Below are positions 21,472 through 33,195 of a stretch of 64,000 nucleotides of DNA, in pieces. Position 1 is the stretch's first letter; each line of letters opens with the position of its first letter. A program made the translations under genes and the position numbers. Source of the stretch: Adiantum capillus-veneris (Eukaryota; Streptophyta; Polypodiopsida; Polypodiales; Pteridaceae). Below the pieces are notes generated by a model. The model did no database searches. It was not told the DNA's origin and worked only from the letters and a program-made list of their open reading frames with translations. The stretch covers positions 13,052,809 through 13,116,808 of the forward strand of contig CM043959.1 of NCBI GenBank assembly GCA_014529385.2, given 5' to 3'.

Positions 21472-21489
21472 TGGCACCGCTGCCGGGGA
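21472..21489 (+). other. primer-binding site 2, 86 bp downstream
   Basis: TGGCACCGCTGCCGGGGA, two mismatches to the Asp-tRNA complement. The preceding 80 bp (TTGTTGGTCATTGGAGCTA ... CCCCCAACAT) repeat the end of the LTR, so the LTR/primer-site junction is tandemly duplicated. Confidence 0.85.
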
Positions 21490-22959
21490 CGATGGCCTAT
21501 GCTTGTGTAGTTGTGGCATAATCGAATGCGTTCCCTCTCACTAATTTCACTACTTCACTCGTGTGTTTATGTTTTTGTGGATTTTGGATATGCGTGCATG
21601 AAGCAATGTGTTCATAACTCCCTAATGTGTCACCATATCTTGCCAATTGTGTGTTTACACACTCTAAGTTCACACTAACCCCTTGCTAATTTGACTAACT
21701 TTTGCTAACTTACTAATTTGCTATGAAGGATTGGAGCATTCGACCATTCAATTGATCTTCAATGGAAAGGTAATTAAGGTGGTATTCTCAACCTCCCTAG
21801 AATCTAAAAATGTGTAGAACTGTGTAATGATCCCACCATGATGCAATGTAATGTTGATGCAATATGGATTGAAAAATTTTTGATTTTTTGTTTTCACGTC
21901 GTCGTAGTGCCGAAATTTTTAAAGATTTAGTGGCGTATGAATTTGACAAATTTCAATTGCTAATTGGTGAATGTGTGTTTCTAATTGGGTGCCTAATTGA
22001 GTTAATTGCATGTTTGGATGGTCAATTTCAAGTGTGTGTGCACTAAAATCAAGTGTGTGTGCATTCTAATTGAGTGTGTGTATGCCTAATTTTAGGTGTG
22101 TGTGCACTATTTTGCCCATGTTTGTGCACCTAAAAATCAATGTGTGCGTTATGATTCTTTTATTGTGATGATTGATTTGTGTTGTGCTCATGCCCAACTA
22201 ATGATTTGTGAAGTCACATTGCAAATTCGACAAGTTTAACCCTTTTGTGTGCGCACCTAAAGATTGGTAAAAACTGCCAATTTTTTAGTGCGTGTGTGTG
22301 TGCCTAAAAAAGTGTTTAATTTGCATGATTGATTCATATTTTGATTGAAAAATTGATGTGTGTAATGGGCTAATTGCTACATTCTTGTGCTCAAAACAGT
22401 GATTTACACACTTCAATTGCGTCAAATTTTGACCTACTTTTGTCGATAATTTTGCCGGTTTAATTTCCTAGTCTTGATTTTATTGATGAATTGTTCGGCA
22501 ATTGAATTGATGTGATCTTGGCAATTATATTTTTTTGCACTATTCCCCAATGTGTGGAGAATTTTTAGAAATTTTTTGAAAATTTTTGCATTAATTTTCG
22601 CTTAAATCCATTAAAAAATTAATATTTTGTGATCTTTACAAGATATTTTGTGTGTGCTTATTTACGACATCATTTTTTTGCATTTGTGCCCTCCATGATC
22701 GAGTCTTGTGCGTTTCGCTATTTTGGGGGTCGGGTTGATGATAGTGTCGCAAATTATATTTTTGGTAAAATTTGCTATTTTTGGTGTGCTTTTGCGTGTC
22801 AAAAATGTTTGGTTATGAATGTTGATGATCTTCTAAGATTCCTAGAATTTTTTGGATTTTTCTAGCAATTTTTTAGATTTTCTGGTGATTTTTGGAGTTT
22901 TCGGCTAATTTCCGGCCTATTTTTGGCATTCTTGGAAATTTGAAAAAAAAACAATAATA

Positions 22960-23312
22960 AAAAGGCCGGGTTCGAACTCGATGCCCGTGCCTTGCGGCAC
23001 AAAAGATTCCTCGTCGAATAGATCTTTACAGTCTCTTGGGATAGTTTCCTACGACACTAAAATAACATTGTTCGTTTTGTCTTTCGCTTCCGACCGCTCT
23101 CATCTCGTTGCCAGCGCGTGATCAATGTATATTTAACCGGCTGAAATCCTAAAATCCCGGTTAGATTTTGAGCTTGTCTTGACGAAAAGTAGGCAATTTT
23201 CACAAGTTTTAGTGTAATTACCTGCAAAAGCTTCAAATTTCAACCTAAAAACTGAGAGAATTTCGAGTTTGCCCTTATTTTCTTTGGTTGACGCGTGACC
23301 CTCTCTACTTAA

Positions 23313-23360
<48 letters not shown>
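22960..23360 (-). repeat. dispersed repeat copy B (inverted relative to 17070-17655)
   Basis: Read on the minus strand it gives AATAAGGGCAAACTCGAAA, GAAGCTTTTGCAGG, GACAAGCTCAAA, TCGTAGGAAACTATCCCAAG, AAGATCTA and GAGTTCGAACCCGGCC, the same order as copy A. The last motif fits a Pol III B box. The (CA)n array at 23314-23359 corresponds to the TG run of copy A. Confidence 0.7.
23314..23359 (+). repeat. (CA)n microsatellite
   Basis: About 23 CA units, followed by (CT)n-rich sequence up to about 23470. Confidence 0.97.
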
Positions 23361-23361
<1 letters not shown>

Positions 23362-23744
23362 CCATCCATTCTCTCTCTCTCTCTCTCTAACTCTCTCTCC
23401 TCCCCTTAACTGATTCTCTCTCTCTCTCCCCCCTTAACTTATTATCTCTCTCTCATAATCTCTCTCTTCTCTTGCACACGCTACCACGTAGCTTGTCGCA
23501 CTCTTCCTCGCTGGCTGCAACCCAGAGCTGCGCGCACGCAAACAAACCCACTCTCCTCTACTCACGAGTGCAATTAGCGCCCTGCCTTTTGGTGTTGGGC
23601 CCGCTGTACCACCTCTTTTGTCTCTGCAATTGCACGCGCGCTGCCAGTCAAACGCGCTCAGCCACCGCTGGTCAACCCGCCGACTGCCAGCCAGGTAGGT
23701 GATAGGTATTATTTTGTTGTTTTTGTTGTTTTCAATTTATAAAC

Positions 23745-24400
23745 CGATATATATAGAACAATAAATTTAAAAAAAAAACACAAAACTCAAAAACTCCAAA
23801 AAAAAAATCAAATAAAAATTCACAAAAAGAAAGAAAAAAACTCATAAGAAAGATAAAAAATAAAAAAGGGATTAAAAAATCATTAAAAAATATATAGAAA
23901 AAAACCTCGTAAAAAATAAAAACCTCTTAAAAATTCATTAAAAATATCAAAAGATCACAGAAAAATAAAAAAATATAGAAAAAAATCACATAGAAAATCA
24001 TAAAAATTTCAAAAAAGAGTTAAAAAGATTCTAGAAAAATAGAAAAAATATAGAAAATTCAAAGATAAATCAAAAAATTCACTTTAAAAATCACAAAATA
24101 GTAAAAATACAAAAAATCTCACAAATAATTCACAAACGTAATAAAAAGCTCACAAAAATCCTAAAAAATCCAAAATTGTCCGAAAAAACCAAATAAATTT
24201 AAAAAAATACGTAAAATCTTCAAAAAACCATAGAAAATTTTAGAAAATTACTAAAAATTTTGTAAATATCAAAACTTTCCTAATATTTTTAATAAAAAAT
24301 CATAAAAATACTAAAAATTTTAGAAAGTTCAAAATTTCACGAAAATTAAGAAAAATAAAAAAATCGTAGAAAGTGTCAGAAACAGCCAGAACGAGGCCGA
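23745..24400 (+). repeat. A-rich low-complexity block, ~650 bp
   Basis: Dominated by AAAAATC/AAAAATT words with few G. It mirrors the T-rich composition at about 22340-22950 on the other side of repeat copy B. Confidence 0.8.
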
Positions 24401-24999
24401 AAAGAAAAAAACAACGTTGAGAAAAATAGCAACATCAAGAAAATTGGGAAGTAGTGTATCGCACACCGAACAAATCGTGGAAAAGCCAGAAGAGCCATAA
24501 ACCGAGCAAAGCAAACCAGATCAGCAGGAGAACAATTGAAACGACAAGCTCAAAGTTGTGAGGGGGAGACAAATTTCTAAATTTATCAAAATTGAGCCGA
24601 AAATCGACAAATCAGAATTGTAAACTCATCAAAGCTCAAAATTTTGAGCTAGATTTTGGGATCTCCTTGGGAACTGGGATTGAATTAATTTGGCCAAGAA
24701 TATTATTATTCTAGCTAAATTTTGACAGAGTTACCGCGATTCGATCAAGGAGCTAGAAGTGAACGTGCACGCTAGAAATTGGCAAGTGCAAGCAATTGCA
24801 TTGAAAATGATCTTCTAGTTGGACGAACAGGGACACAACTCACATGTGAATGCAGATTAAGCTAGTACGAGCAACAAAAATTCTGGTAATCAATACCAAA
24901 ATCTGCTAGGAGATGGGTTTTGCAAAACCAGTCGACATGGACTCAAATAGAGCCGAAAATTCAAGTACAGTAGTGCAAGCTAGTAGCAGTGGGAACACA

Positions 25000-26551
25000 T
25001 GCACAACTGCAACAGAGCAGATTTTATAGCTATATGGCTACAATGGAGATAAAGTTTTATATGCAGATTCAGAAGGCCATAGATACTTGGTGAGTAGCAA
25101 AAGTAGCAAAAGCAGCACAGGAGCCAAGATCGTTGATCAGAGTAAAGCCAGATTCAGAAAACTCCCAGATGTTCATAGACTTCAGTGGAGCCAGGTATTG
25201 CAAGCTCAAAGATGAAATGCAGATAGAAGTTCAGAAAGTCAACTCAAGTGTTTATCCGGAAATCTACACAAGCCAGTAAAACATACAGTTGGTGCATATG
25301 CAATCAGGGTCATTGTACATGGATTACAGTGGTCAGATCCATAATCAAGAGCCAGTAATGGAAGATCCAACAGATCAACCAATAGAAGCCAGTCTAATTG
25401 GAGAACCGAGTCAAAGACGGTACAAAGGTCAAGATGGAGCAGTCTATAGCTTGATGATCAGTGTTCTGAAAGAAGATGCCAACAACTTGGCAAGCATAGA
25501 AACAGAAGTTTCTCTTCAAGAGCTTGACATGATAGAACCAATTGAAATACCACCAGTCATGGCGTATTGCTCAGATTGTGGACGAAAAGGTGGACATTTT
25601 TCTGAAGATTGTCCAAGAAATCCTGACAACAGGGATACATCAACTGCCAAGCAAGGTACAGGAAAAGTTGGAAATGCGAATCTCGATGTAAGTGCATCTA
25701 ACTTATCACTTTTAATGCAATCAGATGATTTTGCATTACCATTAGAAGCACCGATAATAGCACTGCAAGTTCAAAGTCATCATAAAGATGCATAGACGCC
25801 TGAAAATCTTAAAATTGATCCTTTGAACAACAAATTCCTGCATGAATTTAGTCAAGGTGTCTAGATATCACCAAAGGTTGAAAAGAATGTTAGGTTTGCA
25901 AATGATTTTTCATCTGCCACAAGTGTGCAATCATTCACAAGTCTAAGGGACACATCAAATAGAATGATGATAGCATTGTATGGCACACATAATTCATATG
26001 CACACTATGTGGACCAAAAAGGGCAACTGTACAAAAAGGATCAACCAGTGTTTGAACGGCCCACATACCAGCTCATAGAAGTATGTCCAGTGATAGATAA
26101 AAAAGGATGGTTCATTTCAGAGGAAAGAATCTATTATAGCTCATCCTCTCTAGAGATGCATGATATTACCCGAGTGAAACCAGAAATTTGTTCAAAGCCA
26201 AACTCTCCTCCATCAGAAATCAAGCTTTGATGTTGTGACCAAACGAACATATACTTTGACCAAAACAGTTGTAGATATAGATGAGAGTCTCGCATCTGTG
26301 ATGCCTTGGGTCCTGAAACCACGGAAGCTCATATCATAGGATACCCATGGGATAGACAATATCAAGGCAAAGTTAATTCTATCTATAGCTTTGACTTGGG
26401 GAATAATTTGTCATGTTTCACAAAGATACATAGGAAACTATGTAGAAGGTTTACAGATGCCAAACATCAACAATTCTACCCAAAGTGTACCTTCACAGTC
26501 CCAAAAGGTGAGACTAAACGAAAGCCAAACAATTTTGAACTCTTACAATGA
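25000..26551 (+). pseudogene. gag-like pseudogene of gypsy-C
   Basis: From 25289 one frame runs to 26551 with TAG at 25793, TAG at 25862 and TGA at 26228; a related frame is shifted upstream (25030). The middle has a zinc-knuckle-like motif, CSDCGRKGGHFSEDC, with five rather than four residues before the His, which is off consensus. Around it a loose motif recurs: LYGYNGDKVLYADSEGHRY, LYMDYSGQIHNQE, RYKGQDGAVYS, LYGTHNSYAHYVDQKGQLY. It lies downstream of the Asp-type primer site, so it is most likely the gag of that element. Confidence 0.55.
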
Positions 26552-26851
26552 AGTAGGCTACAGTGATCACCCTAGGAAGGGGGGAGCTGCAAATCCATCA
26601 AAATAAGCTTATGTACCAGGAAATTCTACACCAGTTAGAAGCCCTAGAGCTTCTAGCCAATAGAACTCTTCAAAGTAGAAACCATTGAAAGATCATATGG
26701 TTGTTGGAAGTTTCCAATTGACCCAGATTCCATTAGAATCTACAAATAAATGCTTATATGAAGATTATCTGAGACAAAAGTTTTAGCTGATCTCCATAAG
26801 TCAAAGTCAAAAGCTGACAAATCCACTAGTGTTCAAACAATTACATGTGAC

Positions 26852-27786
26852 TGTTGGACGGATACGCCGCGACGGATGTCAGCACAACGAGAACTCACCT
26901 AACATGTAATGTCAGCTAAGGACGAAGCTCGACCCGCAGGCGCGTGGAAGCAAGCATAAGGTGTCAACCTACACTCGACCGACTCCTAACTAATTCCTAC
27001 AGAGGTCTCTACCAATTGTCTAAGTCATAGCCTTCAAGAGTGCAAAAGAGGAAACTTCCTACAACACTTTCTAGAGCCGAACACCCATGAAACAATCTCG
27101 AAACACCATATAACTTGAAGGAGACCCTACTAATACCAATAGGCCGCTCTCTCTAAGATCTATGCACCAAAATCACGACCCAAAACACCCGGTGCAGAAA
27201 CACGTAGGATGTCTAGCCAAAATTTGCAGGTCTTCGTTTTCAAAATCTAAAGTGCCTAATGTGTAGTTCTACTCAATGTGAACGCGTGGATATGATACAA
27301 TGCAAAATCGGACAACGTATGCTCACCCAAACAACCGATGAAGCTCGTAGAAGGAGCTCTCAAAGCCGGACCGTATGCGCGCAATGTTGGTATCGGCGCA
27401 TAGCTCTAGTCGGGGGCAACACGTTGCACTTCTCCGCACTCGATTTCGACCACCGTAGCACACGTAGCGTCAAGATGAAGCTCACACTCTCTCTCTCGTA
27501 CACAGTACGCTCACTCACAGACTTCAAACTTGTTTTAAAATGACAAAAAGGTTTTTTCATTAAGGTCAAAAAGTGGTATATATTCCTTACAACTTCTCAA
27601 ACCCTAAAGTTCCAAAATCAACCATCTACTCAATCTAACTATCAAAACTGGGATACAATTTGGAAACTTCTGTAAGTCCCAATATTTACAAGGTGAAAAA
27701 TCGGGTTTTCCTCAATGAATGAATAATTACAAAAATAATAGTCCTCCGAGTAGTTAGATGCCGTGGGGCGTGTCCAGCTTCTAACA
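26852..27786 (-). repeat. minus-strand 3' LTR (935 bp)
   Basis: On the minus strand it starts TGTTAGAAGC and ends CGTCCAACA, and is preceded by a polypurine tract. A TATA-like ATATATA lies about 205 bp in. At 27201-27214 it contains CACGTAGGATGTCT, the right half of the palindrome found at 7258-8137. The internal part of the element should lie to the right, but no coding motif is left there. Confidence 0.65.
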
Positions 27787-27801
27787 TCCCCCAACCCCAA
27801 G
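27787..27801 (-). other. polypurine tract of the minus-strand LTR element
   Basis: On the minus strand CTTGGGGTTGGGGGA directly precedes the TGTTAGAAGC start of the LTR. Confidence 0.65.
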
Positions 27802-28436
27802 TTTGCATTGCCTGACCACACGGAAACACTTTTCTCAAAAGTATTGAATGGGTTCAATCCAAGATAGATAAGGAGATCCTAATAAAAAATAGGATACTAT
27901 ATATTGATGTTCACAAGCTTCTTTGGAGATTAGTGAGGGAAACATGGATAGAAAGAGTCGTTCTCGCCTTAGCATTAGCAACATTATGTTTTAATATTGT
28001 GATGGTTAATGTGTGGAATCAAAAATGTTTTAACATCATTACATACTCATTTAGCCCTATACCTGAGGGGGGGTGTTATTTCAACTTTTGGAGGTTAATT
28101 GTTTCTAACCCTCACAAGGTCAAGATATAGAAAACCTCAATGCAATTCTATGTGAGATTCCTAAACATTATCCTTTCCTAGTTGATTATATCACTTATTG
28201 AAATGCCACCATACGTAATTCCATAAAGATACGAATAATGAATAGGTCACTTACTAAAGAATGGTACCATTAACATACAGAGAAGTATATATTCAATTCT
28301 TTAGTTCAAAAAGATAGATGGGACCTTCCCAATGATTTACTTGAAGAATGGGATAACTTTGAGCCCGTAGTTGAAGGATGTCACCAAATGAGAGTCATCA
28401 AGTGCATAACATAAGAGCTATTAAAGACAATTGAAG
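27802..28436. other. non-coding stretch, no gene seen
   Basis: It presumably includes the decayed 3' interior of the minus-strand LTR element. No motif is recognised. Confidence 0.4.
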
Positions 28437-28443
28437 CCCATTG

Positions 28444-29198
28444 CCCGGGGGATTCACTCTATATACAAAACGGGACGCCACCTGCGAGTGGACAAATTTG
28501 ACAAAACCCCTATATACGACTCATTTTAGGGAATATGACCCCCCTTTCTACGCTTATATGACAATGAATGAAGAAAACTATCATACCCCTATCTTACATA
28601 TAAAATTTAGGTCTCACATTATCTAACTGAGTAAAAATAGTCAAAGAGTGTGTAGCATAGTGACTAGAAACGTACTAAGGAACCACTTCTGTTGATAACT
28701 AGATGTACCCTCAATGTGTCAAAGAGTGTGTAGCATAGTGACTAGAAACGTACTAAGGAACCACTTCTGTTGATAACTAGATGTACCCTCAATGTGTCTT
28801 AGTTCTAATTTCAAACTATGTGTCCAATCAGCCTACACTCTAGCTACTCGTCCAATTCTGACTCATGCAAAGCTCGTGTAAATCAACCCTTGAACTTCTC
28901 TAAATCAGCCCTTATTTATGACCCGATTGATGCAAAATTTGATGTGTGGCATGATAAAAACACTCCCAAAATTCATCTGAGTTCTATTTTACACTAGTGG
29001 CCAATTGTTACAAGTAATCAACTCAGGTCAGGTCCCCCCCCCCCCCCCATAAATAAGATACCCCTTCCCTTATTTTTATGCTTGGGAGATCAATTATTGA
29101 GGGCATGCCCCTAACTTATACGTTTATGCAACTTGTAAATAAACTCCCCTCCTTGCACTTATGTGGTGCGGTAAGTTTTCCATAGCGAATCCCCCGGG
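28444..29198. mobile_element. 755-bp non-coding element with 15-bp terminal inverted repeats (MITE-like)
   Basis: The left end reads CCCGGGGGATTCACT; the right end, on the minus strand, CCCGGGGGATTCGCT. Flanks are CCCATTG (28437-28443) and TCCATTG (29199-29205), a probable 6-7-bp target duplication with one change. Sequence inside the two ends is also related. A second copy fragment is at 16874. There is no transposase; the superfamily is unresolved. Confidence 0.65.
28641..28796 (+). repeat. exact 78-bp tandem duplication inside the MITE-like element
   Basis: Two identical 78-bp copies, 28641-28718 and 28719-28796, starting TCAAAGAGTGTGTAGC. Confidence 0.95.
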
Positions 29199-29869
29199 TC
29201 CATTGTAGGTAATGTACTAAGAAATTTTTGAGCCTAGTATTTTTGCAATGTAGAAATAGATTTAATTGTTTGACTATTATTAATCTTCTTCTTTCTCCAT
29301 CTCTTACTTCTTATCTAGTATCAATGAGTTAAAATTTATTTTCTTCAAGAAAATTCTAATAAACAGTAGGGAATATTTGAACTTTCAAAGGGGCCCTAGA
29401 AGGAGGTTTGACTTTGCCTCTCTTGTCCAAAGTGGGCAACCCAGTGAAGTACATAAACACTTTGACAAAACCCTATCAACCAACATGCCATTGGAAAGAT
29501 CTTAGAAAGTAGGTTCATAATCCCCAAACTTCGACAAATTTGGAGTTCATTTGTAGAAGTTATGGCCTTCCCACTGAAGTTGAAATGTGGGGAGAGATCC
29601 CATTTATAAGACAGAGTTGTCACATAAAAAAATGGAATCTTTTTAGAATATAAGGAATATGATGGCATGCTATGGATAGATCTCAATGAGACAAGTTTTG
29701 ATTTCATTTGTAAAAAATTTACCATGCGCCCATTTTTGACAAGAGGGAGAAAGTCAAAGTCCTTATAGGGCCCATTTGAGAGTCCAAAAATTCCCTAATG
29801 AGGAACAAGAATGTTTTTTTTAAAGCTAAGCAGATTTATTTCAAAATTGATATGATGCAATAATATATC

Positions 29870-30596
29870 ATGCTTCCTAGAGAGAATGGTGTCGCTACTA
29901 ATGCCAATGTGCCAGTCGTACGCCAGTCAACTATCATGAATCATGAGATCGATGCTGTTTGGAAATCTCAACTTGGGAGTTTCAAAAAAGAAGGCAAATA
30001 TGTAGGCAAGGTTCTCAAGGATTGGATTGAGTGTATGGATGATTACTTTCATTTGTCTTGGTTGTCCACCAATTAGAATATGACCATCATTGCAAAGTTC
30101 AAACTTGAAAAGATGGCAAGCATGGGTGGAAGGATCACTGCCAGGAGAATAACGTCAATCCAAACACAATGACTTGGGATTACCTTAAAGATTAGTTGAA
30201 GAAGAATTAGAATGAATCAGCAAAATAAGGTATATCATTGAGATGTCATTCTAGTTGCATGAATGAATAATGTTAATCCAAACATAATGAGTTGGGCTTA
30301 CCTTAAATCTCAGCTGAAGAAAATTTATCAAAATAAGGTATATCATTCTGATCGCATGAAAGGATTATCAAAATAAGGTATATCATTCCAATTGCATGAA
30401 TGATTTTCTCGATTGTACTCAAGAAACCATATACCTAGAATCCTACTATGGACATTTCTTGACCCTTGTCAAGTACACTTTAGTATTAATGACTCAAGAA
30501 GTCAAGGTAGCACATCTTGTGTTAGGTTTACACAATCCCCATGAAGACTAGACTCTAGAGTAAATGACTTAAAAATCTTGTAGGTGTCCTCAATGC
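29870..30596 (+). pseudogene. gag pseudogene, first part
   Basis: MLPRENGVATNANVPVV opens a frame with VLKDWIECMDDYFHLS, then after a stop MTIIAKFKLEKMAS, and in a shifted frame WDYLKD and LESYYGHFLTLVKY followed by LVLGLHNPHE. These match the usual order of plant retrotransposon capsid helices (W..M..YF, K...A..W, L..Y...F..L.., GL). Several stops and frameshifts are present. The gene is cut at 30597 by a small LTR element and seems to continue at 33196. Confidence 0.6.
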
Positions 30597-30922
30597 TGTT
30601 GGGAATATGGTATTTCACCTATGCACAGACTCAAGGTGTGCACTACCCCTAGTCTAGTCAGTGCCTGTGTGGAAGACTCCATGTGATAACATGTATAGCT
30701 TTTGCCTAAGATAAGTAGAATTTGGCCGTGTGTGCAACAACTCTTAGTCGTAAACACCTATGTGGAGGATAAGTGCTTGTGTGGCAAGATATTATGTTAT
30801 ATCTTTGTATGACTTTATGTAAATCAAAGGCTCAATTGGATATCTTTTAAGCCTTATAAGTTATCCCATCCTATGCTAAAGGTATTATTGTACATTTTAT
30901 ATGTTGAATATTGCAAGTGTGC

Positions 30923-30955
<33 letters not shown>

Positions 30956-31017
30956 GCTATGGCTACCTTTAGCTTCAAGCCTCCTTGAGCTCAATGCACC
31001 CACCATCAATCCCAATA
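30597..31017 (+). repeat. 5' LTR of small element (421 bp)
   Basis: TGTTGGGAAT ... ATCCCAATA, with the last CA mutated to TA. It contains a (TC)n run at 30928-30954. Confidence 0.82.
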
Positions 31018-31019
31018 AG

Positions 31020-31034
31020 TGGTTTCAGAGCGCC
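31020..31034 (+). other. primer-binding site of small LTR element
   Basis: TGGTTTCAGAGCGCC, one substitution from the Met-type TGGTATCAGAGC, two bases after the LTR. Confidence 0.7.
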
Positions 31035-32650
31035 TAGGTTGAGGTGCATTCAAGTCTAGTTACATTCCTCTCTAGATTAACCTCTTGCTTAATTTCTCTT
31101 CTTATCTGGATATGTATTAAGCCAGTGATTAGCTTGTATGTATTATCTAGACTAAAGATCTCTTATTGAGCATTTTAATTTCTTTTCATTACTTTGTGTA
31201 TCCCCTTCATACGCCTTCTATTTAGCCATCACAAGTAAGCCTCCTGGGTTTTTTTTGAAATTGCTTATTTCAATTAATTGTATGTGTGTGGAATCTCAGC
31301 ATACGCTCATTGGCTATGATTGAATTTTTTGAGTTTTATGACTTATGTTACAATTTCAAGCTCTTTGAAGGTGCAAATTGACATTAACTTGCAACACTTG
31401 ATTGGAAGTAGTGATAGTGGTTTTCTCTTGGCAGCCACTCAGGAAATTAGAGAAGCCAACACACCTTGTAAGCTCCTTCAGTGGTCAAAAAAGGAGCTCA
31501 ACAACCTCTTCAAAAGAAAAATTAACTACATCTCTAGCCTAAGGTTGACCTCATAGAATCATTATCAATAGCTAACTCGCAAGCACGTAAAAGTAGCCTA
31601 GGGACACACACTTGCCTCCTCAATACATAGAGGGAATCTCCTCTCGGCTTCAACCCGCATAGGCAACAAAATCTGCTTATTTGGTAGGTGAACTTACAAT
31701 TGACTTGTAGAAAAAGCTCACATCGATTGAATTCCATAGATGTAACTGCAAGGCTAGGGTCACCTCCCTAGGTCCATCATATCATGAAATAGCTATAGAT
31801 CAACACATTTCACCGTTGGACGACAGCTGCTACTTTGTAGCTTCTCTTAGAATTGTTCCATTTTTCATTTTTTTTCAATTTTGTTCTCAACTTGTACTTA
31901 ACACCTTTTTAAAAAGTGTTCGGTCCCACCATCCCTTGGATCACACACATGAAACCACGGTAGCAGCATCTTTAGACCAATTTTGGTTTTTCTCTTAAAA
32001 GTTTAAATTGAACCCCTTAAGAGGATGTTCAAACCCAACCACGCATTAGGAAGATGTAACCATTCATGCACAACTTGAGCGTAAAAGTACTCTTGAGAAT
32101 CCTTTTGAGCACTTACTTGAGATCAATTATTCTCTTGTATGCAAAAGAAAGAAAATTTGCATTACACGCACCTAAGATAATGCATAGAGGAGATCATCGT
32201 GCACATAAGAAACACAACAAAATGTATGTATTATCTGTCATGTATGGGCTTCGCACTTTATTTATGCTCTATGTAAGAGGATTAGACACTGCCCCATTTA
32301 TATATGGCGGTAAGATCTTCCTTGAGAGAAATCTTTGTGTTGACATCATTCACGCATTGTTTTGTATGCCAAATGTCTTCTTCAAGAAGAAATTTAAAGG
32401 TGAAGCTATCATCAACAAAGCATGGATGAGTTGCAGTGGTAGCAACAACAAATTGTAGGAGATGGAGAAGAAGATTAGGAGAAAGGGGAGGTGCAACTAA
32501 CGATTAGGCACTAGCATCTGCAAAGGATATGGATGGTCTTCCACTTGAGGGGAGGCCGCTTCAGTTTTGTGTGATGTCATATCATGAAACCACTTATTGT
32601 AGCATGTGTGGCAATGGATCTCTACGTAATTGGTCAGTAGTCCAAATCCC

Positions 32651-32661
32651 AAGGGGAGGCT
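32651..32661 (+). other. polypurine tract of small LTR element
   Basis: AAGGGGAGGCT immediately precedes the TGTTGGGAAT start of the 3' LTR; there is one pyrimidine interruption. Confidence 0.7.
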
Positions 32662-33021
32662 TGTTGGGAATATGGTATTTGGCCTATGCACAGACTCAAG
32701 GAATGCACTACCCCTAGTCTAGTCCGTGCCTGTGTGGAAGATTCCATATGTAAATCCATGTGATAGCATGTATAGCTTTTTGCCTAGGATAAGTAGCATT
32801 CGGCTGTGTATGCAACAACTCTTAGTCGTAAATTCCTATGTGGAGGATAAATGCTTGTGTGGCACGATATTATGCTATATCTTTGTATGCTTTTATGTAA
32901 GTCACAAGCTCAACCGGATATCTTTTTAGCCTTATAAGTAAAGTCTATGTTGTACATGTATATCCCATCCTATGCTAGAGGTACTATTGTATATTTTGTA
33001 TATTGAGTATTGAAAGTGTAT

Positions 33022-33055
<34 letters not shown>

Positions 33056-33066
33056 TGAAAGTGTAT

Positions 33067-33124
<58 letters not shown>

Positions 33125-33195
33125 ATCTATGTAGCTATGGACAAATTTAGCTTCAAGCCTCCTTGAACTCAATGCACATACCATCAATCCCAACA
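32662..33195 (+). repeat. 3' LTR of small element (534 bp)
   Basis: TGTTGGGAAT ... ATCCCAACA. It is longer than the 5' LTR because of a duplicated GTATACTTCTCTC segment with two (TC)n arrays (33026-33053, 33070-33122) and a 20-bp insertion. Confidence 0.82.

Larger units (their letters stand above)
21490..24950 (+). other. long biased leader of gypsy-C, no gene
   Basis: T-rich on the + strand to about 22950 with repeated GTGTGTGCAC/CTAA phrases (22020-22340), then the inverted repeat copy B, a CT-rich and GC-rich island (23370-23700), and an A-rich block (23745-24400). There is no frame with recognisable domains. Confidence 0.5.
30597..33195 (+). mobile_element. small non-coding LTR element (LARD/TRIM-like), 2.6 kb
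   Basis: LTRs at 30597-31017 and 32662-33195 both start TGTTGGGAATATGG and end ATCAATCCCAA(T/C)A. A Met-type primer site follows the first LTR and a purine tract precedes the second. The 1.64-kb interior has no recognised domain; its largest frame (32066-32458, 130 codons) matches nothing I know. No clear target duplication is visible (AATGC versus GATGT). Confidence 0.8.

Noticed and set aside
22960..23000. Possible tRNA gene (GGTTCGAACTCGATGCCC)
   Set aside because: Only a B-box-like segment; no acceptor pairing, anticodon arm or A box could be laid out, and it belongs to a dispersed repeat.
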